A DNA stretch of 64,000 nucleotides from Streptomyces sp. LBL (GTDB lineage: Bacteria; Actinomycetota; Actinomycetes; Streptomycetales; Streptomycetaceae). Both the position numbers and the translations under genes were made by a program. The stretch covers positions 1-64,000 of the forward strand of contig NZ_JARXYX010000007.1 in assembly GCF_029893585.1 (NCBI RefSeq). Reading direction: 5' to 3'. Shown piece after piece: positions 16,246-25,211 of the stretch (position 1 is its first letter; every line of letters begins with the position of its first letter). A model generated the notes under the pieces. That model was not told the DNA's origin. It made no database searches and saw nothing but the letters and a program-made list of their open reading frames with translations.

Positions 16246-17259
16246 CTAAGCGACCGTGAGCACGATCTTGCCCTGGATGTGTCCTCGGGCGGCGCGTTCG
16301 TGGGCGGCGCGGGCGTCCGCGAGGGAAAACGTGCTGTCGATCGCGACGCGGACCGTCCCCGCGTCGAGCAGGCGTCCCAGTTCGGCGAGCTGCGCGCCGT
16401 TCGAGCGGACCTGTGCGATCGAGACCGTGACGTCCAGCTTCGAGGTCTCCTCATCGTCGAATTCGGCAGGGAACACCGGGAAGAGGGCGCCGCCGCGCTT
16501 GAGCGTACGCAGGAAGAGCTTGCTGTCGGGGCCGCCGACGGTGTCGAGAACGAGGTCGACGTCGTGCACGAGTTCCTCAGGACGACTCTTGGTGTAGTCG
16601 ATGAACTCGTCGGCGCCGAGCTCGTTCAGGAACGATTCGTGTGCGCCCGAAGCCACCGCGATGACGCGTGCGCCCTTCCATTTCGCCAGCTGCAGCGCGA
16701 AGTGCCCCACGCCGCCCGCGGCGCCGTTGACGAGCACCGTCGTGTCGGCGTCGAGTGCCGTCGGGCGGTGCCGTGCCTCCTGGAAGGGCGAGGGGCGATC
16801 GTGTCCGACCTCGATCAGGAACTGCCACGCCGTGAGCCCGGCCATGGGCGCCCCGGCGGCGTGCACATGGTCGATGCCAGCCGGCTTGCGTGCGAGATGC
16901 GAGGCGGGCGCGGCCACGTACTCGGCATACGCCCTGCCGTCGAAGCTGGGAAAACGCAGCAGACCGAAGACCTCATCGCCGACGGAGAAGTCCTCCACAT
17001 CCGAGGCGACGGCCTCGACGACGCCCGATACGTCCGTCCCCGGGATCACCGGCAGGCTGACCGTCGCATCCGGCTCCCCAGGCATGGTGGTGTACCCGTC
17101 GCGCAGGTACCAGTCCGGAGGATTGACGCCGACCGCGTGCACGCGGACGAGCACCTCACCCGGCCCCGGCTCGGGAATCGGCACCTCTTCGTCACGCAGA
17201 ACCTCTGGGCCGCCGTGCTCATGCAGCCGGATCGCCCTCATCGTGTGTATCGGCATCAT
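16246..17259 (-). CDS. NADP-dependent MDR oxidoreductase (quinone oxidoreductase-like)
   Basis: 337 residues from the first of two adjacent ATGs (GGAGAAA directly upstream). GroES-like N-terminal domain (MRAIRLHEHGGPEVL ... VHAVGVNPPDWYLRDG ... PGTDVSGVVEAVA), then a Rossmann domain with NGAAGGVGHFALQLAKWKGARVIAV and LGADEFIDYT. The Cys/His zinc ligands of true alcohol dehydrogenases are missing, which places it with the quinone oxidoreductase / enoyl reductase branch. An insertion of Asp/Arg/Pro-rich sequence before the Rossmann fold (RPSPFQEARHRPTALDAD) is slightly unusual. It is divergent from a TetR regulator with shared operator-like repeats, a typical inducible detoxification pair. Confidence 0.9.
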   Translation of the reverse strand: MMPIHTMRAIRLHEHGGPEVLRDEEVPIPEPGPGEVLVRVHAVGVNPPDWYLRDGYTTMPGEPDATVSLPVIPGTDVSGVVEAVASDVEDFSVGDEVFGLLRFPSFDGRAYAEYVAAPASHLARKPAGIDHVHAAGAPMAGLTAWQFLIEVGHDRPSPFQEARHRPTALDADTTVLVNGAAGGVGHFALQLAKWKGARVIAVASGAHESFLNELGADEFIDYTKSRPEELVHDVDLVLDTVGGPDSKLFLRTLKRGGALFPVFPAEFDDEETSKLDVTVSIAQVRSNGAQLAELGRLLDAGTVRVAIDSTFSLADARAAHERAARGHIQGKIVLTVA

Positions 17260-17288
17260 TTTCTCCTGTCCGCACCGCGGGATAGGCT

Positions 17289-17353
17289 TATTCGGATCAG
17301 CGATCCACATAACTGGACCACTGATCCGAATATATGGACCACTGATCCGGATA
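17289..17353. promoter_or_regulatory. TetR operator array in the divergent promoter region
   Basis: Two direct 19-bp copies, TGGACCACTGATCCGAATA (17314-17332) and TGGACCACTGATCCGGATA (17335-17353), spaced 21 bp apart (two helical turns). A third inverted copy, TATTCGGATCAG, sits at 17289-17300. They occupy the gap between divergent oxidoreductase and TetR starts, the last one ending 14 bases before the TetR ATG. Confidence 0.7.
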
Positions 17354-17367
17354 GTCAAGAGGGGCAG

Positions 17368-17964
17368 ATGCGGGCCGACGCCAGGAAGAACCGTGACCAC
17401 CTGCTCGCAGTGGCGGGCGCCGCCATCACCGAGCAGGGCGTGGACGTATCGCTGCGCGACATCGCGCGCAGGGCCGACGTCGGGCTCGCGACGCTGCTGC
17501 GTCACTTCCCGACGCGCGAGGCGCTGCTCGTGGCCCTGCTCCACACGAGCTTCGACGAACTGACAACAAAGGCGGGCGAGTTCGAGACGTCGAACTCGCC
17601 CGAAGCCGCTCTCGTTTCGTGGCTACGGGACTGCGTCGCGTGGACAACCGAGTATCGGGGCGTGACCGTGCTGATGGCAGCCGCCATCGAGGACACCGAG
17701 TCCGCGCTCCACGCTTCGTGCGTCATCCTGCGCGCGGCCGGTGCGCGGCTCCTCGCCCGTGCCCAGGCCGCGGGCGTGGCGCGGACCGACATCGATGGCA
17801 CCGATCTGTTCGCGCTGATTGCGGCGCTCGCATGGCTCGGCGACCAACCCTCGCTCGCCGCACGCGCCGATCACCTCTTCGACGTTGTCGCGAGCGCGAT
17901 CCTGACGAATCCGGCGAGCGCCGACACCGGGGGGACGCGGCCCCCGGTCCCGACCCGTAGCTGA
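17368..17964 (+). CDS. TetR-family transcriptional regulator
   Basis: 198 residues starting MRADARKNRDHLLAVA; the ATG at 17368 has GAGGGG five to ten bases upstream, and the long open frame before it runs antisense through the oxidoreductase. The helix-turn-helix reads VSLRDIARRADVGLATLLRHFPTREALL. The C-terminal half matches the ligand-binding region of this subfamily (RGVTVLMAAAIEDTES, RADIDGTDLFALIAALAWL-like). It probably represses itself and the divergent oxidoreductase through the operator repeats between them, released by an unknown small molecule. Confidence 0.9.
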   Translation: MRADARKNRDHLLAVAGAAITEQGVDVSLRDIARRADVGLATLLRHFPTREALLVALLHTSFDELTTKAGEFETSNSPEAALVSWLRDCVAWTTEYRGVTVLMAAAIEDTESALHASCVILRAAGARLLARAQAAGVARTDIDGTDLFALIAALAWLGDQPSLAARADHLFDVVASAILTNPASADTGGTRPPVPTRS

Positions 17965-18346
17965 AATCGTCGCGCACGCGGACGGCGGACTCGGCCGCGC
18001 GCTCGGCAAGGCGCGGTCCCTCCGCGCGCAGGGTCTCCGTCCCGCTGAGGCAGTCCACTGCCTCGAAGCCGCGTTCGCCACCCGCATCCACGTCCGTGAC
18101 ACCAAGGCCCCCACGGGCCCCGAAGTCCGTCGTCCCGCCCCTGCCCTTCCCGTCCCACCCCATGGCCAAGAGGGGCTACGGAAAACGCACTCGGGCTCGC
18201 TCTGGTATCCGGCCCGCGAGTCCTTGCCGATCACTCCGCCCGGGGGCATTGCGGCGGCGACCGAGAGCCATCGAGTCCGGCGTTCTCGCCGCGCTTGTTC
18301 TCGTCCGGCTACGCCAGGTGGCATGCAGCGTTGAGCGTTCAAGCGG
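17965..18346 (+). other. Non-genic stretch with a possible decayed coding fragment
   Basis: 382 bases between TetR and a minus-strand gene. One plus-strand frame, from about 17963, keeps strong GC3 bias for some 45 codons (GGLGRALGKARSLRAQGL, then PAEAVHCLEAAF) and resembles the C-terminal helices of L7/L12-like small Streptomyces proteins. There is no start codon or ribosome site, and the frame degrades past about 18100. I regard it as a possible gene remnant and claim no function. Confidence 0.25.
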
Positions 18347-18877
18347 TCAGCCCACGGGCGCGGTGGCGAAGCGGTGCCAGTTCGCGGCTACGAAGCTGGT
18401 CTGCTTGAGCAGCCGGGCCGGTTCGGACGGGGCAGGCCAGAACTGCAGCAGATACCGGTCATCGGTCTGAGGCTCGTCGTCCTCCCGGACGTTCTTGCTG
18501 TGGCCGTCTGCCATACCGGTGGCGGAGTACCGCACGCGGTAGTCGCGCACCTCCAGTCCCAACTCCCACGAGCTTTGCCCGTTCCACTGCACCAGCCGCG
18601 TCTCCTCCGACGCCGGCCGGAAGGGGACCTCGACGATCTCCTCCCACGTCTCGTCCAGCGCGGGCGGGCTGTCATGCAGTTCGGCGGTGAAGCCGACGCC
18701 GCCGATGCGCAGACCGGTCAGGAGCATCAGCGCCCCGCCCGTCCCGCCCCCGCAGAGCCCGACACCCTCTTGCCCGGTGAAGGCATCGTGCAGGTCGCAG
18801 ACGTCCGCGTCGTCCCTGCTCTCCACAAAGATCTGGCCGTAGTCAACCAGTACCTCTTCGCTGACCAGCACCTTCAT
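18347..18877 (-). CDS. Hypothetical protein (176 aa)
   Basis: 176 residues from the ATG at 18877 (MKVLVSEEVLVDYGQIFVES), preceded by GAGGGTGGG; an ATG three codons upstream is the alternative. No membrane segment. A Cys/Gly-rich patch (DVCDLHDAFTGQEGVGLCGGGTGGALM) is followed by a beta-rich half (LRIGGVGFTAELHD, WEEIVEVPFRPAS, WELGLEVRDYRVRYSATGM). The pattern suggests a beta-sandwich/barrel fold. I do not recognise the family. It sits alone between the TetR unit and a deletion scar. Confidence 0.65.
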   Translation of the reverse strand: MKVLVSEEVLVDYGQIFVESRDDADVCDLHDAFTGQEGVGLCGGGTGGALMLLTGLRIGGVGFTAELHDSPPALDETWEEIVEVPFRPASEETRLVQWNGQSSWELGLEVRDYRVRYSATGMADGHSKNVREDDEPQTDDRYLLQFWPAPSEPARLLKQTSFVAANWHRFATAPVG

Positions 18878-19039
18878 CGATCCCACCCTCGTTTCGGCCG
18901 ACTTGGTTACTGATACTGCCAGTCGGCACTGACAACGGGGGCGGCGGCGGGGAGGGATTCGACTGGGGCCCCGTTCGGGCTTCTCTCGGCGATCCTCCCT
19001 TTTTCGCCCCCTTTTCCCGCCCCCCTCGGTGAGCCCAGG

Positions 19040-19185
19040 TCATGCGCTGAGGGTGCCGAGCCGGTCGAGCGCGGCGGCGCTCGGGCTGCCTGGTTCCGCG
19101 GTGTACATCACCAGCCGCACGTCGGTGCCGGGCAGCAGCAGGGTCTGGCAGTCCAGGTCGAGTCCGGTGAACACCGTGGATCCGA
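19040..19185 (-). pseudogene. MmyB-like XRE regulator, C-terminal remnant
   Basis: About 47 codons in the minus frame ending at 19040 read GLDLDCQTLLLPGTDVRLVMY, then TAEPGSPSAAALDRLG: the characteristic end of the MmyB-like ligand-binding domain of actinobacterial XRE regulators. The helix-turn-helix and most of the ligand domain are missing. Homology stops near 19185, where a plus-strand NmrA fragment begins. Confidence 0.6.
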
Positions 19186-19829
19186 TGCCGTTGGTCGGTC
19201 CGTTCCTGGCCGAGGCACAACGGTCCGGCGTGCGTCGCGTGGTGCTGCTCGGCTCCGCCATCGTGCTGCCGAACGCTCCCGGCGCGCTGGAGCTGGCCGA
19301 GTGGGTGCGGGCCCGGCCCGGGTGGGTCGTGCTGCGCGCTTCCGGGTTCATGCAGAACTTCCTTCGCCCGCACCCGCTCGGCGAGCGGATCCGGGAACAC
19401 GGCGAGATCCGCACCGCCGCCGGTGCCGGCCGGCTGGGCTGGATCGACGCGCGGGATATCGCCGCCGCCGCCTCCGCCCTGCTGACCGACCCCGCCGTCG
19501 ATGCCGGCGGCCAGCGTGACTACCTGCTCACCGGGCCGAAGGCGTTGAGCTACGGGGACGCGGCGGCGATCATCACCGACCGCACCGGTCGGCCGATCCG
19601 GATGCTGCACATCGGGGCCGACGAACTGGCGGGCACCTACCGGGCCGCCGGAATGCCGGGCGGGTTCGCCGCCGCCCTCGCCGCCGTGGAAGACGGCATC
19701 AAGGCCGGCCGGGAAGATCTGGTCAGCACCGCGGTGCTGGACCTCACCGGCCGCCCACCCCGCCCCTTCGCCGAGTTCGTCCAGGACCACGCCACCGAGT
19801 GGGCGAACGTCGGCCTGCCCGAGCGCTGA
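19175..19829 (+). pseudogene. NmrA-type NAD(P)-binding protein, 5'-truncated
   Basis: About 215 codons of an NmrA-like SDR: LVGPFLAEAQRSGVRRVVLLGS, GWVVLRASGFMQNFL, GWIDARDIAAAASALL, LTGPKALSYGDAAAIIT and a C-terminal FVQDHATEWA. The N-terminal Rossmann motif GxTGxxG that binds NAD(P) is absent; in its place the frame runs antisense through the MmyB remnant. No plausible start lies near the junction. The fragment is otherwise undamaged to its stop at 19829, suggesting a recent event. Such genes usually stand divergent to the XRE/MmyB regulator that controls them, exactly the partner seen in remnant form to the left. Confidence 0.65.
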
Positions 19830-20028
19830 CCGGCGCCCGCCGGCTCTTCGAGCGCTGAACCGGCCCATCGCCCCGGGGCGGCGGGCGTTTCGCCCTCGGG
19901 GCCGGTTCGCCCTCGGGGTGCGCGGCCTGGACGCTGCGGCTTGAAGCACGACCGGCCACCGTCAACGACCGGCCACCGTCCGCCGTCGGCGACCGCGGCG
20001 TGGCGACCGCGGCACGGCCGGCGTCCGC

Positions 20029-20865
20029 TCAGATCTGGACGGCGGCGCCCGAGACCTCGATCCCGCTGCCCGCCTCGCGCGGCACCGTCACCGTGATGGT
20101 GCTCGGCCGTCCCATGTCCGCTCCCTGATGGATCGTCACCGTCGCTGGCAGCGGTACGAGTTCCAGCTCGCGCAGGTATCCCCCGAACGCGGCGGCCGAG
20201 GCGCCGGTCGCCGGGTCCTCGACGACACCGCCGGGCGGGAAGGGGTTGCGGGCGTGGAACACGGTCGGTGCCTCCCGCCAGACCAGGTCGACGGTGGTCC
20301 AGTCCTCGCGGGTCATGAGCGCGGACAGTGCGGTCATGTCGTAGGCCAGGTCGGCCAGTCGGCCACGGCTGGTGGCCGCGATCACCGGGTGCCAGGCGCC
20401 GGCGTAGGCCACGCGTGGTGGCAGCGCGGGGTCGAGGTCGTCGGGGGTCCAGCGGAGGGCCGCCAGCAGTTCGGCCAGGTCGGCTTCGGCGAGGGGGAGC
20501 GATCGGGGTGGCACGCTCACCAGGGAGGCTGTCATGGAGCCGTCATCGGCCTGGGCGGTGGAGACGGTGACCTCGCCTGCCCTTGTCCGCAGCCGCAGGG
20601 GCCCGACGCCGTGACGCTGGGCGTGGGCGACCGCTGTCGCGATGGTGGCGTGGCCGCAGAAGGTCACCTCGGCGAGCGGGCTGAAGTACCGGATGTCCAG
20701 GGACCCGTCGTCGCACGGAACGACGAACGCCGTCTCGGAGTAACCCACTTCCGCCGCCGTCTTCAGCATCGTGGCGTCGTCGATTCCGGTGGCGTCGAGC
20801 ACCACACCCGCCGGGTTGCCGCCCGCGGGGTCGGTGGTGAAGGCCACGTAACGCAAAACGTCCAT
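20029..20865 (-). CDS. PhzF-family isomerase/epimerase
   Basis: 278 residues, starting MDVLRYVAFTTDPAGGNPAGVVL. The signature GNPAGVV, the conserved Glu in GYSETAFV (about 45, the catalytic acid in PhzF), the CGHAT motif (FCGHATIATA) and the second-half DPATGASAAAFGGYL are all present, in the tandem hot-dog-like diaminopimelate-epimerase fold. PhzF itself isomerises dihydro-hydroxyanthranilate, but most stand-alone homologues have unknown substrates; no other phenazine gene is nearby. Monocistronic by context. Confidence 0.9.
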   Translation of the reverse strand: MDVLRYVAFTTDPAGGNPAGVVLDATGIDDATMLKTAAEVGYSETAFVVPCDDGSLDIRYFSPLAEVTFCGHATIATAVAHAQRHGVGPLRLRTRAGEVTVSTAQADDGSMTASLVSVPPRSLPLAEADLAELLAALRWTPDDLDPALPPRVAYAGAWHPVIAATSRGRLADLAYDMTALSALMTREDWTTVDLVWREAPTVFHARNPFPPGGVVEDPATGASAAAFGGYLRELELVPLPATVTIHQGADMGRPSTITVTVPREAGSGIEVSGAAVQI

Positions 20866-21356
20866 CGGCAGACCGTATCCAAGATACGCGCGCTTGCCAG
20901 GGCTGATGGTGTAACGCCTGTCGACGCCGCCCAGGGCGTCATGACCGCTGTCGGCATGACCGCCGTCGCCGGCATGACCGCCGTCGCCGGCATGAGCATC
21001 GCCGGCATGAGCGTCGCCGGCATGAGCGTCGCCGGTATGGGGGCCGCCGGTATGGGGCCGCCGGTATGGGGCCGTATCGCTGGGGGTCGACGTCAGCCTG
21101 CTGCCGGGCCGGAGGGCGAGCGCCGCGTAGTCGTATCGCCATGCACCGCACCTCGGACGCCGTAAGGGCGCCGGCCTGTGACGCTTGGCACTTTTCCGGA
21201 GGCCTCCGGATGGGCATGCGCTGACCTGGGTGGCCTGGTCTCAGCATGCGATACCGCGGAGGCGTATTTCGGGCGCTCGATAGACTGAGCCGACCGCAGT
21301 GCATACACGTATGTCTGGACTGCGGAAACAGAGACTGAAGTGAGCGAGGAGCGCAC
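20866..21356. repeat. Intergenic region with GCCGGCATGA tandem repeats; leader of ask
   Basis: 491 bases without a gene. From 20941 to about 21073 there are some eight imperfect copies of 15- and 18-bp units (GCCGGCATGACCGCCGTC, GCCGGCATGAGCGTC, GCCGGTATGGGG). From 21230 to 21356 lies the ask leader, with GAGCGAGGAG as ribosome site. No riboswitch-like fold was recognised. Confidence 0.75.
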
Positions 21357-22634
21357 GTGGGCCTTGTCGTGCAGAAGTACGGAGGCTCCTCCGTAGCCGA
21401 TGCCGAGGGCATCAAGCGCGTCGCCAAGCGGATCGTGGAAGCGAAGAAGAACGGCCACCAGGTGGTCGTGGTCGTTTCCGCGATGGGCGACACGACGGAC
21501 GAGCTGATCGATCTCGCCGAGCAGGTGTCTCCGATGCCTGCCGGGCGTGAGTTCGACATGCTGCTGACCGCCGGAGAGCGTATCTCCATGGCCCTGCTGG
21601 CCATGGCGATCAAGAACCTGGGCCACGAGGCCCAGTCGTTCACCGGCAGCCAGGCAGGTGTCATCACCGACTCGGTCCACAACAAAGCGCGGATCATCGA
21701 CGTCACGCCGGGCCGCATCAGGACGGCTCTCGACGAGGGCAACATCGCCATCGTCGCCGGCTTCCAGGGCGTCAGCCAGGACAAGAAGGACATCACCACG
21801 CTCGGGCGTGGTGGTTCCGACACCACGGCCGTCGCGCTCGCGGCCGCCCTCGACGCCGAGGTGTGCGAGATCTACACCGACGTCGACGGCGTGTTCACTG
21901 CCGACCCGCGCGTGGTGAAGAAGGCGAAGAAGATCGACTGGATCGCCTTCGAGGACATGCTGGAGCTCGCCGCCTCCGGGTCGAAGGTGCTGCTTCACCG
22001 GTGCGTGGAGTACGCGCGCCGCTACAACATCCCGATCCACGTCCGTTCGTCCTTCAGCGGGCTGCGGGGCACGTGGGTCAGCAGTGAGCCGATCGAGCAA
22101 GGGGACCAGAAGGTGGAGCAGGCCATCATCTCCGGTGTCGCGCACGACACCTCCGAGGCCAAGATCACCGTCGTCGGCGTGCCGGACAAGCCGGGCGAGG
22201 CCGCCACGATCTTCCGTGCGATCTCCGACGCCGAGATCAACATCGACATGATCGTGCAGAACGTGTCCGCCGCGTCCACCGGACTGACGGACATCTCCTT
22301 CACGCTGCCGAAGACCGAGGGCCGTAAGGCCATCGACGCCCTGGAGCGGAACAAGGGCGGCATCGGCTTCGAATCGCTGCGTTACGACGACCAGATCGGC
22401 AAGATCTCCCTGGTCGGCGCCGGGATGAAGACCAACCCGGGCGTCACGGCCTCCTTCTTCGAGGCGCTGAGCGACGCGGGCGTGAACATCGAGCTGATCT
22501 CGACCTCCGAGATCCGTATCTCGGTGGTCACCCGTGCCGACGACGTGACCGAGGCCGTCCGCGCGGTCCACTCCGCGTTCGGGCTCGACTCCGACAGCGA
22601 CGAGGCCGTCGTCTACGGGGGCACAGGCCGCTGA
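21357..22634 (+). CDS. ask: Aspartate kinase, alpha subunit with internal beta start
   Basis: 425 residues from a GTG at 21357 with GAGGAG upstream. N-terminal amino-acid kinase domain ([54 protein letters not shown] in overlapping pieces). Two C-terminal ACT domains ([17 protein letters not shown] and [16 protein letters not shown]) confer feedback control by lysine plus threonine in actinobacteria. It catalyses the first step of the lysine/threonine/methionine/diaminopimelate pathway. An in-frame GTG at 22113 (residue 253, [12 protein letters not shown]) with AGGGG nine or so bases upstream matches the known independent start of the ACT-only beta subunit. The stop overlaps the asd start (TGATG). 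Confidence 0.97.
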   Translation: MGLVVQKYGGSSVADAEGIKRVAKRIVEAKKNGHQVVVVVSAMGDTTDELIDLAEQVSPMPAGREFDMLLTAGERISMALLAMAIKNLGHEAQSFTGSQAGVITDSVHNKARIIDVTPGRIRTALDEGNIAIVAGFQGVSQDKKDITTLGRGGSDTTAVALAAALDAEVCEIYTDVDGVFTADPRVVKKAKKIDWIAFEDMLELAASGSKVLLHRCVEYARRYNIPIHVRSSFSGLRGTWVSSEPIEQGDQKVEQAIISGVAHDTSEAKITVVGVPDKPGEAATIFRAISDAEINIDMIVQNVSAASTGLTDISFTLPKTEGRKAIDALERNKGGIGFESLRYDDQIGKISLVGAGMKTNPGVTASFFEALSDAGVNIELISTSEIRISVVTRADDVTEAVRAVHSAFGLDSDSDEAVVYGGTGR

Positions 22635-23716
22635 TGACGGGTACGGGGGCGGGAGCAGGGGTCGGACGCGGACGACCGACGCTCGCCGTCGTGGGGGCGA
22701 CCGGAGCCGTCGGCACGGTGATGCTCCAGATCCTGTCCCAGCACGCGGACATCTGGGGCGAGATCCGACTGATCGCCTCACCGCGCTCGGCCGGCCGCAA
22801 GCTGGCCGTGCGCGGCGAGCAGGTCGAGGTGGTGGCGCTCACCGAGGAGGCCTTCGACGGGGTCGACGTCGCGATGTTCGACGTACCCGACGAGGTCGCC
22901 GCCCAGTGGGCGCCGGTCGCCACCGCCAAGGGCGCGGTGGTGGTGGACAACTCGGGCGCCTTCCGGATGGACCCGGACGTGCCCCTGGTCGTGCCCGAGG
23001 TCAATCCGCACGCGGCCCGGATGCGGCCGCGCGGGATCATCGCCAACCCCAACTGCACGACCCTCTCCATGATCGTGGCCCTGGGCGCGCTGCACGCCGA
23101 GTTCGGGCTGCGTGAGCTGGTCGTCTCCTCCTACCAGGCGGTGAGCGGCGCCGGGCGCGCCGGGGTGGAGACGTTGCGGCAGCAGTTGTCCCTGGTGGCC
23201 GGTACCGAGCTGGGGACCAGCCCCGGTGACGTACGGCGGGCCGTCGGCGACAACACCGGGCCGTTCCCGGAGCCGGTGGCGCTGAACGTCGTACCGTGGG
23301 CCGGGTCGCTCCGGGAGGACGGCTGGTCGTCGGAGGAGATGAAGGTGCGGGGCGAGTCCCGCAAGATCCTCGGGCTGCCGAAGCTGCCGGTCGCGGTGAC
23401 CTGCGTACGGGTGCCGGTCGTGACCACGCACTCCCTCACGGTCCACGCCCGCTTCGAGGGCGAGGTCACCGTCGACAAGGCGCGGGAGATCCTCGCCACC
23501 GCCCCCGGAGTGGTCCTCTTCGACAATCCGGCGGCGGGGGAGTTCCCGACGCCCGCCGACGTCGTGGGTACGGATCCGACCTGGGTGGGCCGGGTCCGCC
23601 GGGCGCTCGACGACCCGACCGCGCTGGAACTCTTCGTGTGCGGAGACAATCTGCGCAAGGGTTCCGCCCTCAACACCGCGCAGGTCGCGGAACTGGTCGC
23701 GGCCGAGTTGCGGTGA
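22634..23716 (+). CDS. asd: Aspartate-semialdehyde dehydrogenase
   Basis: 360 residues. The ATG shares its A with the ask stop codon (TGATG), so the two are coupled. NADP-binding [15 protein letters not shown] at about 16-30, the catalytic Cys in [20 protein letters not shown], the active-site His in VTTHSLTV and GESRKILGL are all present. It converts aspartyl phosphate to aspartate semialdehyde, the branch-point to lysine/DAP and homoserine. The N-terminal ten residues are Gly-rich and could be trimmed if a later start is used. Confidence 0.97.
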   Translation: MTGTGAGAGVGRGRPTLAVVGATGAVGTVMLQILSQHADIWGEIRLIASPRSAGRKLAVRGEQVEVVALTEEAFDGVDVAMFDVPDEVAAQWAPVATAKGAVVVDNSGAFRMDPDVPLVVPEVNPHAARMRPRGIIANPNCTTLSMIVALGALHAEFGLRELVVSSYQAVSGAGRAGVETLRQQLSLVAGTELGTSPGDVRRAVGDNTGPFPEPVALNVVPWAGSLREDGWSSEEMKVRGESRKILGLPKLPVAVTCVRVPVVTTHSLTVHARFEGEVTVDKAREILATAPGVVLFDNPAAGEFPTPADVVGTDPTWVGRVRRALDDPTALELFVCGDNLRKGSALNTAQVAELVAAELR

Positions 23717-24140
23717 GGCTGGGTGTGTTGCGCTGAGGCCGGTCGTGTGTCGGTGAGGGCTGGATGTGTCGCCCTGAGGCCGGTCGTGTGTCGGTGAGGC
23801 TGAGTGTGTTGCGCTGAGGCTCGGTGTGCGTCGCGTCTGCCGGTGAGGCTCGGGGTTTTTCGTAGGTTCCGGTCGTGTTCCGGTGGGCTCGGTGCGCTTC
23901 GGCGGGCCGGTCGTGTTCCGGTGGGCCGGGGTGTGTCGTGGGTTCCGGTCGTGTTCCGGCAAGCCCGGCGGTGTGCCGCTGGCCGGTCATGTCCGGCGAG
24001 GCCGGCTGTGTGCCGCGGGTTCCGGTCGTGTTCCGCTGGGGCGGTCGTGTTCCGGTGAGGTCGGCTGTGTGTCGCTCAGGCCAGTCGTGTGCCGCTGTTT
24101 CCGGCCGTGTTTCGCTGTTTCCGGTCGTTTTTCGGTGATG
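23717..24140. repeat. Degenerate minisatellite of CGGTCGTGTTCCGGTG-like units
   Basis: About 420 bases downstream of asd are built from some twenty imperfect copies of a roughly 18-20-base motif around CCGGTCGTGTTCCGGTG and TGTGTGCCGCTGAGG. The units give repetitive open frames on both strands that are not genes. Many copies contain CCGG-N7-CCGG self-complementarity. From 24141 to 24536 the sequence is unique and must hold the promoter of the sigma factor; nothing more definite was found there. Confidence 0.85.
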
Positions 24141-24536
24141 AAAGCGCGTTCCCGAGCGCTTGGGTGTAATGAGCGGAACATGGTGCGGCGAGCGATTGTC
24201 GCCGGAAAAGCCCTGGCTGAAACCGCGTATATTTGTAGGATCTGTGTAGAACATAGGTGCGGACGTTGGTCCGGACCACTTGAACCGAGCCTGATCGGCG
24301 TTCGAAGATTTGCCTCCCCGTCCTCCGCAACCGCGCGGAGGGCGGGGAGCGTCTTTGCGAACGCCCTTTCAGGGGGCGCGGGGATGCGGTACGGGGCGTG
24401 GGGACGCTCCGGTCATTCAGGACACAGGGGAAGAGCGGGTAGGTATGGGCGCGTTTGGCGCACGGTCAGTTGTGCTCCCTGGAAGAAGACGGACGGTCGC
24501 GTACAACCCTGACGGGGGGAAGCGTGTCCAACTGGC

Positions 24537-25211
24537 GTGGCAGAGGTACTCGACTTCATTGCAGCCCCGCGTGGCACGGCTCTCCAGCCGCCCCGTGCGG
24601 CGCTACGACCCCGCATGCCCGGCACGTCCGGTGGCATGCCGGTGATCGCGCCCATGCCTGCAGCGCGGCCCGCCCGCATACCGAATCAGCGCGACGGTGC
24701 CGAGGATGTGGCGGCGGCCGGGACCACCGTCGACCACCTCACCGAGACCTACCGCGCCCACTACCGCTCACTGCTGGGCCTCGCGGCGCTCCTCCTCGAC
24801 GACACCGCGTCCTGCGAGGACGTCGTCCAGGAGGCCTTCATCCGCGTCCACTCGGCGCGCAAACGCGTCCGTGACCCGGAGAAGACACTCGCGTACCTGC
24901 GCCAGACGGTCGTGAACCTCTCCCGCTCGGCCCTGCGCCGGCGCATCCTCGGACTGAAGCTGCTGTCCAAGCCGATGCCCGACATGGCGAGCGCCGAGGA
25001 GGGGGCGTACGACCTGCTGGAGCGTGACTCCCTGATCAAGGCGATGAAGGGCCTGCAGCGCCGCCAGCGCGAGGTCCTGGTCCTGCGCTACTTCGCGGAC
25101 ATGACCGAGGCCCAGTGCGCGGAGACGCTCGGGATATCGCTGGGCTCCGTCAAGGCGTACGGTTCGCGCGGCATCGCCGCCCTGCGGGTCGCCATGGAGG
25201 CCCCGGCATGA
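24537..25211 (+). CDS. ECF sigma factor, SigE-like family
   Basis: 224 residues as drawn from a GTG at 24537. The exact start is uncertain because no good ribosome site precedes it and the first 60 residues (Pro/Ala/Arg-rich) are outside the conserved core. Region 2: TETYRAHYRSLLGLAALLLDD, DVVQEAFIRVHSA and PEKTLAYLRQTVVNLSRSALRRR. Region 4: LQRRQREVLVLRYFADMTEAQCAETLGISLGSVKAYGSRGIAALR. The architecture matches small sigma factors of the SigE-family group in Streptomyces. Its stop overlaps the start of a membrane protein gene (ATGA), the usual place for a cognate anti-sigma or sensor. Confidence 0.9.
   Translation: MAEVLDFIAAPRGTALQPPRAALRPRMPGTSGGMPVIAPMPAARPARIPNQRDGAEDVAAAGTTVDHLTETYRAHYRSLLGLAALLLDDTASCEDVVQEAFIRVHSARKRVRDPEKTLAYLRQTVVNLSRSALRRRILGLKLLSKPMPDMASAEEGAYDLLERDSLIKAMKGLQRRQREVLVLRYFADMTEAQCAETLGISLGSVKAYGSRGIAALRVAMEAPA

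Noticed and set aside
20029..20865. PhzF as a sign of a phenazine cluster
   Set aside because: No other phenazine gene is nearby, and solitary PhzF-like genes are widespread.
21230..21356. Lysine riboswitch in front of ask
   Set aside because: The leader is too short and lacks the conserved core; the enzyme is controlled through its ACT domains in this group.
23670..24254. Repetitive Thr/Arg/Pro-rich minus-strand protein downstream of asd
   Set aside because: It is produced by the minisatellite and has no start signal or homology.
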